Shown here one piece after another: positions 18,573-27,004 of a stretch of 64,000 nucleotides of DNA. The notes under the pieces are model-generated. The model made no database searches. It was not told where the DNA came from and saw only the letters and a program-made list of their open reading frames with translations. The position numbers and the translations under genes are program-made. Within the stretch, counting starts at the first letter, position 1. Every line of letters starts with the position of its first letter. Source of the DNA: Saprospiraceae bacterium (GTDB lineage Bacteria > Bacteroidota > Bacteroidia > Chitinophagales > Saprospiraceae); NCBI GenBank assembly GCA_028280415.1, contig JANQLV010000051.1, positions 153,546-217,545 of the forward strand. Direction: 5' to 3'.

Positions 18573-18812
18573 AAACTACTTTTTTCTATTTTTACACCGC
18601 GAAGTAGTTTTGACTATTGTCAAAGGCTTAACCCGAAGTCCAAATGAAGTTTATATTGAACTCAAAAAACAATAACTGGTTTAGTCAAACCCTATTTTAA
18701 AGCACTTTTACAGCACTATTTTGAAGACAGTAAAACTACTTTGCACTCACTCCCACAAATTATCAAAGTGCTGTATACTCGATGCATCTTCTTCATAAGC
18801 AAGAAGATGCAT
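18573..18812 (+). ncRNA. Candidate structured RNA ending in a hairpin (unannotated)
   Basis: A gene-free 650-bp stretch contains a dense set of perfect inverted repeats: AAACTACTT/AAGTAGTTT (18573-18581 / 18602-18610), TTTGAC/GTCAAA (18609-18614 / 18619-18624), GGTTT/AAACC (18678-18682 / 18687-18691), TACAGCACT/AGTGCTGTA (18709-18717 / 18767-18775) and finally a 12-bp stem at 18782-18812 followed by GTGTTTT. AGCACTTT at 18701-18708 competes for the same partner as TACAGCACT. No ORF of interest overlaps. Whether it is transcribed is unknown. Confidence 0.3.
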
Positions 18813-18820
18813 TCGTGTTT
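18782..18820 (+). terminator. Strong 12-bp hairpin terminator without an adjacent gene
   Basis: ATGCATCTTCTT (18782-18793), loop CATAAGC, AAGAAGATGCAT (18801-18812), then TCGTGTTTT. The nearest upstream stop codon is about 465 bp away, so it more likely ends an uncharacterised transcript than the DUF1349-like gene. Confidence 0.5.
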
Positions 18821-18967
18821 TAAAAGTATTATCTTCTCTGTCAGATACGAAAAACAATTCTTCATCGGAGACGTTTTTTATTAATTAGCCCAAATTTCAA
18901 AGCGACTTAGAGATACGGTCCGTTTTGTAAATTAGGGGCTTGTATCAGGCTTGATAATAGTTCAAAT

Positions 18968-20782
18968 ATGGCAACATCAGACAAGATTGACTGGAAATCC
19001 AACTTTCTGGCTTTAAAATATATCCCCCGGTTTTTTAAATTAATCTGGCAAACTAATAGGCGCCTGTTTTTACTCAACGTCAGTGTAAGGATCGTAAAAT
19101 CCATATTACCGGTACTATTATTATGGGTTGGCAAACTGATCATTGATGAAGTCATTCTACAGGCCTCGGCCAGTGTAAAAGATTATTCGCACATTTGGTT
19201 TCTCCTTGGAGTCGAGCTGGCACTTGCCGTTTTATCCAACTTGTTGAGTCGTGTAATCGGCCTGACCGATGGTTTACTGGGGGATTTGTATTCCAATAAA
19301 TCTTCAGTAGAACTAATTCAGAAATCAGCGACTATGCAACTCAGTCAATTGGAAGATGCTAATTTTTATGACAAACTCGAACGGGCCCGGCGTCAGACAA
19401 CCAATCGCGTCACCCTAATGTCCACAGTGCTTAGTCAGGCTCAGGATATTATTACGGTTATTTCGCTCATCACCGGTTTGATCGTTTTTCAGCCCTTTCT
19501 GATTTTACTACTGCTAATCGCCATTATCCCATCATTTTTAAATGAAATCAAGTTTAGCCGCTATAGTTATTCCCTGGTGCGGTCCTGGACCCCTGAGCGC
19601 CGGGAACTCGATTATCTTAGGTATATCGGTGCAAGTGATGTAACGGCAAAGGAAATTAAACTATTCAGTCTGGCAGACTTCATCAGTAATCGCTTTTCCA
19701 AACTGGCGAATAAATATTATCTGGCTAACCGGGCGCTAGCGATCAAACGGGCCGTTTGGGGAAGCATTTTTAACATTATTGGTGACATCTCTTATTATGC
19801 AGCTTATGTCATCATTGTGATCAGAACGGTTACCGGTATTATCACGATCGGGGACCTGACTTTCCTCGCAGGTTCATTCAGAAGTCTGCGCAACCAGCTT
19901 CAAACCATCTTCCAGCGGTTTACCCGGATTACCGAAAGCGCGCTTTATTTAAAGGACTATTTTGATTTCATGGACATTGAGCATGAACAAGCTCCGGACA
20001 CTGCAAATACAGCCCCGAGCCTGCCTATCAAAGAAGGCTTCGTTTTCGAAAATTTATCCTTTAAATATCCGGAATCTGATCAATATGTTTTAAAAAATAT
20101 CAGTTTCACTTTAAGAGCCGGAGAAAAGATGGCTTTGGTTGGTGAAAACGGAGCGGGTAAAACTACCTTGATCAAATTACTACTCCGGATGTATGAACCA
20201 ACGGAAGGCAGAATCTTACTGGATGGCCAGGACATCCGCAATTTTGATCCCGGAAAATATCAAAAAGTCTTTGGCGTCATTTTTCAGGATTTTGTACGAT
20301 ATCATTTTACTGCTAAGGAAAATATTGCTGTAGGAAAGATTGATGAACTTAGCAATCAGGAACAAATAGAATACGCTGCTCATAAAAGTCTTGCCAATCA
20401 AGTAATCGAAACTTTACCCGACAGATACGAACAACAATTGGGAAAACGTTTTCATCAGGGGAAGGAACTTTCCGGCGGACAATGGCAGAAGGTTGCACTT
20501 GCCAGAGCTTATATGAAAAATGCAGAAGTAATCGTACTGGATGAGCCAACCGCCGCATTGGATGCCCGCGCCGAATTCGAAGCCTTTCAAAGATTCACAG
20601 AACTCTCCGAAGGTAAAACGGCAGTACTGATTTCCCACCGTTTTAGTACCGTCCGGATGGCCGACCGTATTCTTGTATTGAAAAACGGAGGTATTCTCGA
20701 GCTTGGCACCCATGAAGAACTGATATCGAATCAAGGTTTATATGCCGAACTTTTTAACTACCAGGCACAGGGCTATCGCTAA
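18968..20782 (+). CDS. ABC exporter, fused permease and ATPase
   Basis: A 604-residue half-transporter: six membrane helices in the first 320 or so residues, then an ATPase with Walker A GENGAGKTT (about 392-400), signature LSGGQWQKVALARA (about 500) and Walker B VIVLDEPTAALDA, then the H-loop ISHR. It resembles the ABCB/MsbA-type exporters that work as homodimers. It stands alone, with no adjacent adaptor or second subunit, so the substrate cannot be deduced. Confidence 0.93.
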   Translation: MATSDKIDWKSNFLALKYIPRFFKLIWQTNRRLFLLNVSVRIVKSILPVLLLWVGKLIIDEVILQASASVKDYSHIWFLLGVELALAVLSNLLSRVIGLTDGLLGDLYSNKSSVELIQKSATMQLSQLEDANFYDKLERARRQTTNRVTLMSTVLSQAQDIITVISLITGLIVFQPFLILLLLIAIIPSFLNEIKFSRYSYSLVRSWTPERRELDYLRYIGASDVTAKEIKLFSLADFISNRFSKLANKYYLANRALAIKRAVWGSIFNIIGDISYYAAYVIIVIRTVTGIITIGDLTFLAGSFRSLRNQLQTIFQRFTRITESALYLKDYFDFMDIEHEQAPDTANTAPSLPIKEGFVFENLSFKYPESDQYVLKNISFTLRAGEKMALVGENGAGKTTLIKLLLRMYEPTEGRILLDGQDIRNFDPGKYQKVFGVIFQDFVRYHFTAKENIAVGKIDELSNQEQIEYAAHKSLANQVIETLPDRYEQQLGKRFHQGKELSGGQWQKVALARAYMKNAEVIVLDEPTAALDARAEFEAFQRFTELSEGKTAVLISHRFSTVRMADRILVLKNGGILELGTHEELISNQGLYAELFNYQAQGYR

Positions 20783-20932
20783 ATTCAAGAATAAACTTTT
20801 TGTTAAATTTTAAAAATATTTTGTTTTAAATATATATTTTTCTACATTCGCTCAAGCTTATAACGCTACTCACATACATGCATCCGCATAACATATTCGG
20901 TAATCAATTTTTAAACTATAAAACTTTTTAAC

Positions 20933-21310
20933 ATGAGTTATCTCAAAAAAGCACAAGACTTTCAGCAAATGCAAGGTCAAGGGCAAACAATGGAAGCCTT
21001 TGAAAAATATTACGCGGAAGATTGTAGAGTCATTGAAATGCCTACAGGTGAAATTCGGGAAGGCAAAGCAGCTCAACGAACAGCAATTAACGAATGGTTC
21101 GCAATGGTCAAAGAATTTCACGGGGGAGGTGTAACTTCGATTACTTCGAACGAAGAGGATGGTATTACCTGTTGTGAATCCTGGTTCGATATCACCTTCC
21201 AGGACGGTAACCGTCGAAAGATGCAGGAGGTAGGAGTACAAAAATGGAGAGGAGATCAGATCATTGAAGAGAAATTTTACTACCATATGCCTGCAATGCC
21301 TGAGCAATAG
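20933..21310 (+). CDS. SnoaL/NTF2-like protein
   Basis: A 125-residue cytoplasmic NTF2-fold protein: helical start (QDFQQMQGQGQTMEAFEKYYAED), VIEMPTGEIREGKAA strand-turn, and final VQKWRGDQIIEEKFYYH. Family members are ketosteroid-isomerase-like proteins of varied function. It is transcribed alone and followed by a good terminator. Confidence 0.8.
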   Translation: MSYLKKAQDFQQMQGQGQTMEAFEKYYAEDCRVIEMPTGEIREGKAAQRTAINEWFAMVKEFHGGGVTSITSNEEDGITCCESWFDITFQDGNRRKMQEVGVQKWRGDQIIEEKFYYHMPAMPEQ

Positions 21311-21343
21311 TTTTACAGACCAAAGAACTCCAAAAAACCTTAT

Positions 21344-21381
21344 ATGCGGTCTTGTCTCTTCTGCCTGACCGCATTCTTTTT
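21344..21381 (+). terminator. Rho-independent terminator after SnoaL-like gene
   Basis: ATGCGGTC (21344-21351) pairs with GACCGCAT (21367-21374), followed directly by TCTTTTT. Position 34 bp after the stop codon fits termination of the SnoaL-like gene. Confidence 0.7.
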
Positions 21382-21603
21382 CTAATCCGATCAAACCGAA
21401 GTTTTATCCATCTCTGGAATCCCGCCTAATCGCCGCATTATTCTCGTTTCAAATGTTTTGGTATCATTACTTTCCCGGTACATTTAGCCGAATACAGCAC
21501 AAGAATTCAGCATTTATGCCTATTTTAATACAATAACCTTGATGAATCTGTAAATCAACACATTACAGCAAGCATTTCCATCGGTGAAATACCCGAAACA
21601 AAC

Positions 21604-21655
21604 CCTGGTTTTGGCGGAAAAACCAGGAAAATACGCTCTGGAGAATCAACTGGTT
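21604..21655 (+). promoter_or_regulatory. Leader hairpin with alternative pairing before GNAT gene
   Basis: CCTGGTTTT (21604-21612) and AAAACCAGG (21619-21627) form a 9-bp stem with a 6-nt loop. CTGGTT at 21650-21655, just before the ATG at 21658, could pair with the same AACCAG segment instead. The alternative folds would hide or expose the start region. Regulatory function is inferred only. Confidence 0.3.
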
Positions 21656-21657
21656 CT

Positions 21658-22113
21658 ATGAAAATACAAATTATTAAAACAGATACTTCGGATGAAAGAT
21701 TTCTGGTGCTCGAACGCTTACTTGATGTCGAGCTTTTAGAAGAATTTCCGGAATCCATGCATCAATATGCCCCTCATAATAAATTCAAAGCACCTATCAA
21801 GACCATTTTATTATGTACTGAAAATAACCGTCCCGTAGCTTGTGGTGCATTCAAAGAACTCGGTGATCATGTTGAAATTAAACGAATGTTTGTACATCCT
21901 GCATATCGGGGCAAAGGGTACAGTAAAATAGTGCTTGAAGAACTCGAACAATGGGCCCGATCCAATAATTATGATTATGCAAAACTGGAAACAGGAGATA
22001 AATTAAAACCAGCCATTCAGCTTTATCAGTCCGCAGGCTATCGCATTATGCCTAACTATGGCCCTTACGTTGATCTGGATACGAGTATTTGCATGAAAAA
22101 GAATTTAAAATAA
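21658..22113 (+). CDS. GNAT-family N-acetyltransferase
   Basis: A 151-residue acetyltransferase with the acetyl-CoA binding motif A in EIKRMFVHPAYRGKGYSKIVLEELE (RGKGYS pyrophosphate loop, about 85-95) and the motif-B region AIQLYQSAGYRIMPNYGPY. The substrate is not predictable; proteins with this ending often act on small metabolites or amino acids. Preceded by a hairpin leader. Confidence 0.88.
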   Translation: MKIQIIKTDTSDERFLVLERLLDVELLEEFPESMHQYAPHNKFKAPIKTILLCTENNRPVACGAFKELGDHVEIKRMFVHPAYRGKGYSKIVLEELEQWARSNNYDYAKLETGDKLKPAIQLYQSAGYRIMPNYGPYVDLDTSICMKKNLK

Positions 22114-22152
22114 CATATTCTGTTTTTATTATAAAAATAAAAACATTTTGTT

Positions 22153-22160
22153 TATATTTG
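22153..22160 (+). promoter_or_regulatory. Bacteroidota -7 promoter box for DUF1761 gene
   Basis: TATATTTG matches TAnnTTTG exactly and lies 128 bp before the start codon, leaving a long leader that contains a hairpin at 22230-22263. Confidence 0.4.
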
Positions 22161-22229
22161 GATAGTCGTTATTGTGTCAGAGCCTCTAAAGAAATCTTTT
22201 TTACGAAAACTCAATTTTTAACTATAGTA

Positions 22230-22263
22230 CCTGTCAAGAATGAATTTACCATTCTGGGACAGG
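22230..22263 (+). promoter_or_regulatory. 12-bp leader hairpin before DUF1761 gene
   Basis: CCTGTC+AGAATG (22230-22242, one extra A) pairs with CATTCT+GACAGG (22250-22263, two extra G) around a 7-nt loop, 25 bp before the ATG. No T run follows, so translational control or RNA stability is more likely than termination. Confidence 0.35.
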
Positions 22264-22288
22264 GCTAAACAAACAAAAATCATATATA

Positions 22289-22783
22289 ATGAATTTTATT
22301 GTCATCTTCCTAGCTGCACTTATTCCTCTGGCTGTTGGTGCATTTTATTACAGTCCTGCTCTTTTCCAGAATGCCTGGATGAAAGCCTCAGGTATGACTG
22401 AGGAAAAAATGAAAGGCGGAAATATGCTCCTGATCTTTGGATTGACTTATTTGTTTAGCTTGTTTTTAGCTGGCGCTTTAATAACTTTCACGATTCATCA
22501 GGCAGATGTTCCTTCAATCTTCGTAGGGGCCGAAAAATACGGCATTACTGCTGCCGAAGGAGAAGCTTTTATAAAAGAATTTATGGAAAAATACGGTCAT
22601 CTCCACCGTAACTTCACACATGGCTTAGTACATGGAATAATTGCTACTATCTTTTTCATATTTCCGATTATCGCAATCAATTCTCTTTTCGAAAGAAGAA
22701 GCTGGAAGTATATACTAATTCACACTGGTTACTGGCTAATTTCTGCATCTCTTATGGGAGGTGTCCTATGTCAGTTTTTATAA
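22289..22783 (+). CDS. DUF1761-family membrane protein
   Basis: A 164-residue protein with four predicted membrane helices (about 2-22, 46-68, 110-132, 140-162). It opens with the typical DUF1761 pattern: small residues in the first helix, then YYSPALFQNAWMKASGMTEEKM. The middle loop is 35 residues, ending in RNFTHGLVHG. The molecular function of the family is unknown. Monocistronic by spacing. Confidence 0.85.
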   Translation: MNFIVIFLAALIPLAVGAFYYSPALFQNAWMKASGMTEEKMKGGNMLLIFGLTYLFSLFLAGALITFTIHQADVPSIFVGAEKYGITAAEGEAFIKEFMEKYGHLHRNFTHGLVHGIIATIFFIFPIIAINSLFERRSWKYILIHTGYWLISASLMGGVLCQFL

Positions 22784-22946
22784 AAATTAATTAGACCGTT
22801 TTTAAATCGGGTGGAGGATTGTGTTTTAAACAGACTCCTCCACTCGAAAAGTATTCGATCATCCTGTTTCCTTTCTCCTTTGCGTCTCTTGTTAAACTCA
22901 ACGAAATAATCAATTTACTGTTTATTAAACGTAAAATAGTACAAAT

Positions 22947-24161
22947 TTGAATCACGCAGATTTACCGCTACATTATGGGAGGGTCCCCCAATGGCTGGCT
23001 TCAAGAATGAAAACACTGGGACGGGCGATTGTTGAATCTATTGTCCTGGAATACGGGCGCGATGAAGTGATCCGCAGAATCAGTGATCCACTCTGGTTTC
23101 AATCTTTTGGAGCTGTATTGGGAATGGATTGGCATTCTTCCGGAATTACGACCTCTGTTATCAGCGCACTCAAAAGAGGCTTGAATCCTATTGCACATGA
23201 ATTGGGTATCTATGTTTGCGGAGGCCGTGGTAAACAGAGCCGGGCCACCCCCAGAGAACTCTACGAAGTAGGGAATAAAACAGGATTGGATGGTGCATCG
23301 TTAGCGCGTAACAGTCGCCTGACGGCTAAAATTGACAATACCGCCATTCAGGATGGCTTTCAGATTTACCTGCATTCTTTTATTGTCACTGCCGATGGCA
23401 ATTGGACAGTCATCCAGCAGGGAATGAATGATGCGAATGCTTATGCACGCAGGTACCACTGGCATTCCAGAGACTTTGAATCCTTTATCAGCGATCCACA
23501 CACGTCAATCTGTGGCCAGAACCAAGGACTGATCCTTAATCTTACAGATAAAACAGCCGGCAGCACACAACAAGGGGTTTTGAATATTTCCAACCAGCAT
23601 CCAACCAAGATGATTCAGGAAATTGCCAAAATAAAAATGCCGGCTCACCATGATGTCAAAGCGAAAGATATCGATCTCAAGCGACTGGGAAGCGTCATTG
23701 CCCTGGCCTACGAAAAAGACCTGCAGGATTTCGAATCACTTTTACTGCTAGAAGGATTAGGTCCGCGTACGCTCCAGTCATTGACCCTAGTGAGTGAAGT
23801 GATTTACGGGACACCATCCCGATTCGAAGATCCAGCTCGTTATTCTTTTGCCCATGGAGGAAAAGACGGGCATCCCTTTCCCGTACCAACCAAAGTCTAT
23901 GATGAAACTATTGCTACGCTCAGGCATGCAGTTAACCGGGCCAAAATTGGTCATCATGAAAAGCAAAAAGCTCTGAAAAGTTTACATGAAAATGCCAGGA
24001 AGATCGAAAAGACATTTGTCCCCAATAATAATTTCGAAGAACTTATCGAAAAAGAATGGGCGGAATCAAATCTCTTGGGCGGACGCACCGTTTTTGATAG
24101 TCTTAGCAAGAAGGAAAGACAAAAGAAAAGAAAGAAGAATAATCAGCTCAGACTATTTTAA
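22947..24161 (+). CDS. DUF763-domain protein
   Basis: A 404-residue DUF763 protein, recognisable by the opening HADLPLHYGRVPQWLASRMK and by HWHSRDFESFISDPHTSICG in the centre. The family is found in archaea and bacteria; its biochemical role is unsettled, with nucleic-acid metabolism suggested by the C-terminal helix-hairpin-helix-like LLEGLGPRTLQSL. The only usable start before the conserved block is a TTG; upstream codons contain stops. The C-terminus is highly basic. It overlaps a small gene on the other strand by 4 bp. Confidence 0.85.
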   Translation: MNHADLPLHYGRVPQWLASRMKTLGRAIVESIVLEYGRDEVIRRISDPLWFQSFGAVLGMDWHSSGITTSVISALKRGLNPIAHELGIYVCGGRGKQSRATPRELYEVGNKTGLDGASLARNSRLTAKIDNTAIQDGFQIYLHSFIVTADGNWTVIQQGMNDANAYARRYHWHSRDFESFISDPHTSICGQNQGLILNLTDKTAGSTQQGVLNISNQHPTKMIQEIAKIKMPAHHDVKAKDIDLKRLGSVIALAYEKDLQDFESLLLLEGLGPRTLQSLTLVSEVIYGTPSRFEDPARYSFAHGGKDGHPFPVPTKVYDETIATLRHAVNRAKIGHHEKQKALKSLHENARKIEKTFVPNNNFEELIEKEWAESNLLGGRTVFDSLSKKERQKKRKKNNQLRLF

Positions 24162-24346
24162 CGACGTTCTTCATCATCCAACATTACTATATCTTCCTGA
24201 ATTACATCAGTATCAATGTAGTAAATCCCTGTATAAATAAAATTAAACAATAATTGCTCCCGCATCACTTCAAACTGCCCTTCATTTTCGGCACGAGCAG
24301 CAATCCAGTCTGTTGCTTCCAACCTGGTTTGAAATACTTTTTTCAT
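24158..24346 (-). CDS. Small acidic protein of unknown function
   Basis: A 62-residue protein starting MKKVFQTRLEATDWIAARAENEG, with an acidic C-terminus. It is convergent with the DUF763 gene and overlaps its end by 4 bp. The regular composition, ATG start and AT-rich upstream region suggest a real gene, but I do not recognise the family. Confidence 0.55.
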   Translation of the reverse strand: MKKVFQTRLEATDWIAARAENEGQFEVMREQLLFNFIYTGIYYIDTDVIQEDIVMLDDEERR

Positions 24347-24446
24347 GGCAGTTGTTTTTAATTTATAATTTATTTGTTAAAAGTGTCAAAGCCACTTTTT
24401 CTATACCAATAAGATGGTTTTTTCGCCAAAAGGTTCAAAGACATTT

Positions 24447-24473
24447 TTTTGTTTAACAAAACATTAATGTTTT
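24447..24473. promoter_or_regulatory. Two overlapping palindromes in a divergent promoter
   Basis: TTTTGTTTAACAAAA (24447-24461) is a perfect palindrome around one T, and AAAACATTAATGTTTT (24458-24473) is a perfect 16-bp palindrome; they share AAAA. They lie between the 62-residue gene and the HupE-like gene, which are divergent, and look like paired operator sites. Confidence 0.4.
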
Positions 24474-24572
24474 CACTATTTGACCTTGAAAACTCGACGT
24501 AGGATTATGAAATGAAGACCTACAAGTTTCGAATTATGGCCTTCGGAATTTATCTTTGATTAAAAAAGCAGT

Positions 24573-25172
24573 ATGTCTTCATTGTTTGAAATCAACCTAA
24601 AACTAGGCTTTACCCATATTCTTGATCCCAATGCCTATGATCATCTATTATTCATTGTAGCGCTTATTGCTATTTATCAGTTAAAACAATGGAAAAAAGT
24701 AGTTATTCTGGTTACAGCTTTTACTATTGGTCATAGTATTACCCTTGCTTTATCCGTTTTTGATATTCTGACCTTCCCTCAAAGAACAATCGAAATTCTT
24801 ATCCCCATTACTATTTTGCTTACCGCTTTTTTCAATTTGATCCTGGCCTGGCGAAAATATCCTTTGGCCATGCCGAAAAATATGAGCTTTAATTACAGCA
24901 TGGCACTTTTTTTTGGTTTGATCCACGGAATGGCTTTCTCCAATCAGCTAAAAGCAAGCTTATTTCCGGGGGAGGAAAACAGCGTTTTTACTCAATTGTT
25001 AGGTTTTAATATCGGGATTGAACTTGGTCAGCTATTAATTGTTCTGGGTATATTAATCATATCATTTATTGCGTTCAATATATTGAAACTTAATCAGCGA
25101 TGGTGGATTATCGTTCTTTCCCTTATCGTTATTATCTTTGCAGGAGAGCTTTTAGTTGATTTATTATGGTAA
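24573..25172 (+). CDS. HupE/UreJ-family membrane protein
   Basis: A 199-residue membrane protein with six hydrophobic segments. The conserved motifs LGFTHILDPNAYDHLLFI (near 11-28), FTIGHSITL (near 50) and GLIHGMAFS (near 114) match the HupE/UreJ_2 group, whose members are proposed metal (nickel/cobalt) transporters; the His/Asp residues in these motifs are candidate ligands. It overlaps the next gene by 7 bp, so the pair is translationally linked. Confidence 0.88.
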   Translation: MSSLFEINLKLGFTHILDPNAYDHLLFIVALIAIYQLKQWKKVVILVTAFTIGHSITLALSVFDILTFPQRTIEILIPITILLTAFFNLILAWRKYPLAMPKNMSFNYSMALFFGLIHGMAFSNQLKASLFPGEENSVFTQLLGFNIGIELGQLLIVLGILIISFIAFNILKLNQRWWIIVLSLIVIIFAGELLVDLLW

Positions 25173-25675
25173 AAATATTCTTATTAAGCTTGGTAACGCT
25201 TTTAACAACTGCAAATAAACCAGTACACGACTTTCATCTTAGCAAATGCCTGATCGAATATAGCGTAGCCGATCAGGCTGTGCAGATTACGATGTACATG
25301 TTTTTGGACGATCTGGAAGAAGCACTTAGGCAACAGGGAAAGGATAAATTGTTTATCTGTTCCGGAAAAGAGCATCCAGAAGCCGAAAATTACCTCTTTC
25401 AATATATCCAACAACAGTTTAAAATAGCAGTTAATGAAGAAAGTGTAAATTTTGAATTCGTTGGAAAGGAACAATCCGAAGACTTACAAGCTGTTTGGTG
25501 CTATCTGGAAGTACTTGATATTTCCAATTTCAAGAGTATTGAGGTTCACAATAGTATTTTAATGGAAATTTTTGATGATCAGCAAAATATTGTGCAAATC
25601 TCAGCACCGGATAAAAAGCAGGGATATTTCTTATTTCAAAAGGGACAGGAAAGTGATAAAGTAAGTTTCAAGTAA
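25166..25675 (+). CDS. DUF6702-family secreted protein
   Basis: A 169-residue protein with signal peptide (about 1-16) followed by [34 protein letters not shown], the typical DUF6702 opening (H-x-F-x-x-S). In Bacteroidota this family is commonly next to HupE/UreJ-like genes, as here, and sometimes peptidases. Predicted periplasmic; function unknown. It overlaps the HupE-like gene and is 13 bp from the YidD gene. Confidence 0.8.
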   Translation: MVKIFLLSLVTLLTTANKPVHDFHLSKCLIEYSVADQAVQITMYMFLDDLEEALRQQGKDKLFICSGKEHPEAENYLFQYIQQQFKIAVNEESVNFEFVGKEQSEDLQAVWCYLEVLDISNFKSIEVHNSILMEIFDDQQNIVQISAPDKKQGYFLFQKGQESDKVSFK

Positions 25676-25688
25676 ACTTTATAAAGTA

Positions 25689-25943
25689 GTGCATACGATT
25701 TTAAAAAAGATATTCATTCTTCCGATTCGCTTTTATCAAGTGGCAATCTCTCCCTTACTTGGACCAAAATGCCGATTCCAGCCCACATGTTCTCATTATA
25801 TGGTAGAATCTATTATGGAATGGGGCATTTTAAAAGGGTTCTGGTTGGGTATCAAGCGTATAGGAAAATGTCATCCCTGGGGTCCGCACGGCCATGATCC
25901 TGTTCCCAAAAATCCTAAAAAGAAAAAAACGAACACTAAATAA
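25689..25943 (+). CDS. yidD: Membrane protein insertion efficiency factor YidD
   Basis: An 84-residue YidD protein. The family core [20 protein letters not shown] (about 22-41), with its paired cysteines, and the later [15 protein letters not shown] are present. It assists YidC-dependent membrane protein insertion. The start is a GTG at 25689, as no ATG is available before the conserved core. In most genomes yidD is near rnpA/yidC; here it is between DUF6702 and hemB and ends one base into the hemB ATG. Confidence 0.92.
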   Translation: MHTILKKIFILPIRFYQVAISPLLGPKCRFQPTCSHYMVESIMEWGILKGFWLGIKRIGKCHPWGPHGHDPVPKNPKKKKTNTK

Positions 25944-26929
25944 TGCTAAGACGCCCACGACGCAATCGTCAATCACAAGCAATTCGCAATCTAAGTACGG
26001 AAACCCATCTCAACCTTGATCATTTGGTATACCCTCTTTTTGTAGTAAATGGCAATAATATAAAAGAAGAGGTTTCCTCCCTTCCGGGAAATTTTCGCAT
26101 GTCTGCGGATCACCTGCTTCGGGAAATTGAAGACTGTATGCAATTAGGCTTAAACAGTTTTATCCTCTTCCCCGCCATTGATGAAGAATACAAGGATAAA
26201 ACCGGAACTTATGCTTATCATCCCGACAATTTTTATCTGGACATCGCCAGAAAAATCAAAAAAGAATTTCCCGAAAGTTGCCTTATTAGTGATGTAGCCC
26301 TTGACCCTTATAATGTTGACGGACACGATGGCATTGTCAAAGGCGGACGAATCCTGAACGATGAAACCCTGGTTCAATTATGTAAAATGAGTATTGCCCA
26401 GGCGGAAGCAGGTTTTGACATTCTAGGACCATCCGATATGATGGACGGACGGGTACAAGCTATTCGGGAAGCGCTGGATCAAAAAGGATTCCACAATACG
26501 GGTATTATGTCATATACGGCTAAATATGCCAGTGCCTTTTATGGCCCTTTCAGAGATGCACTTGATAGTGCCCCCGTGGAAGGAGAGAACATTCCAAAGG
26601 ATAAAAAGACCTATCAAATGAACCCTGCCAATAAACGAGAAGCACTCATTGAGGCAGAACTGGATACAACAGAAGGAGCTGATTTTTTGATGGTCAAACC
26701 GGCACTCAACTACCTTGATGTCATCCATCTTCTAAAAGATAATTTCGAACTTCCAATTGCCGCCTACCATGTAAGCGGGGAATGTGCAATGCTCATTGCT
26801 GCATGTCAGAAAGGCTGGTTGAATTACGAGCAGGCAATGCCCGAAACGCTCCTGAGTATTCACCGGGCCGGAGCAGATGTAATTCTAACTTACTTCGCAA
26901 AGGATTTTGCTAAAATGACAAAAAAATAG
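25943..26929 (+). CDS. hemB: Porphobilinogen synthase (delta-aminolevulinate dehydratase)
   Basis: A 328-residue HemB, condensing two 5-aminolevulinate molecules to porphobilinogen in tetrapyrrole synthesis. The two Schiff-base lysines are visible in MSYTAKYASAFYGPFRDA and in MVKPALNYLDVI. The metal-site region is DVALDPYNVDGHDG, with Asp/Ala where zinc enzymes have cysteines, indicating the zinc-independent (Mg-type) class. The start overlaps the yidD stop by one base. A hairpin follows the stop. Confidence 0.95.
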   Translation: MLRRPRRNRQSQAIRNLSTETHLNLDHLVYPLFVVNGNNIKEEVSSLPGNFRMSADHLLREIEDCMQLGLNSFILFPAIDEEYKDKTGTYAYHPDNFYLDIARKIKKEFPESCLISDVALDPYNVDGHDGIVKGGRILNDETLVQLCKMSIAQAEAGFDILGPSDMMDGRVQAIREALDQKGFHNTGIMSYTAKYASAFYGPFRDALDSAPVEGENIPKDKKTYQMNPANKREALIEAELDTTEGADFLMVKPALNYLDVIHLLKDNFELPIAAYHVSGECAMLIAACQKGWLNYEQAMPETLLSIHRAGADVILTYFAKDFAKMTKK

Positions 26930-26955
26930 TGCCCCGATATTATCAAGGCACTATT
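26925..26955 (-). terminator. Hairpin terminator between hemB and sigma factor gene
   Basis: AATAGTGCC (26925-26933) and GGCACTATT (26947-26955) form a 9-bp stem with a 13-nt loop. On the minus strand it is followed directly by TTTTTT, so it is a good terminator for the sigma-factor gene; on the plus strand it overlaps the hemB stop and lacks a T run. Confidence 0.6.
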
Positions 26956-27004
26956 CCGTTTAGAGATTTATATAGACGCGTTGTTGGGTCAACGCTGTAA
27001 TTTA

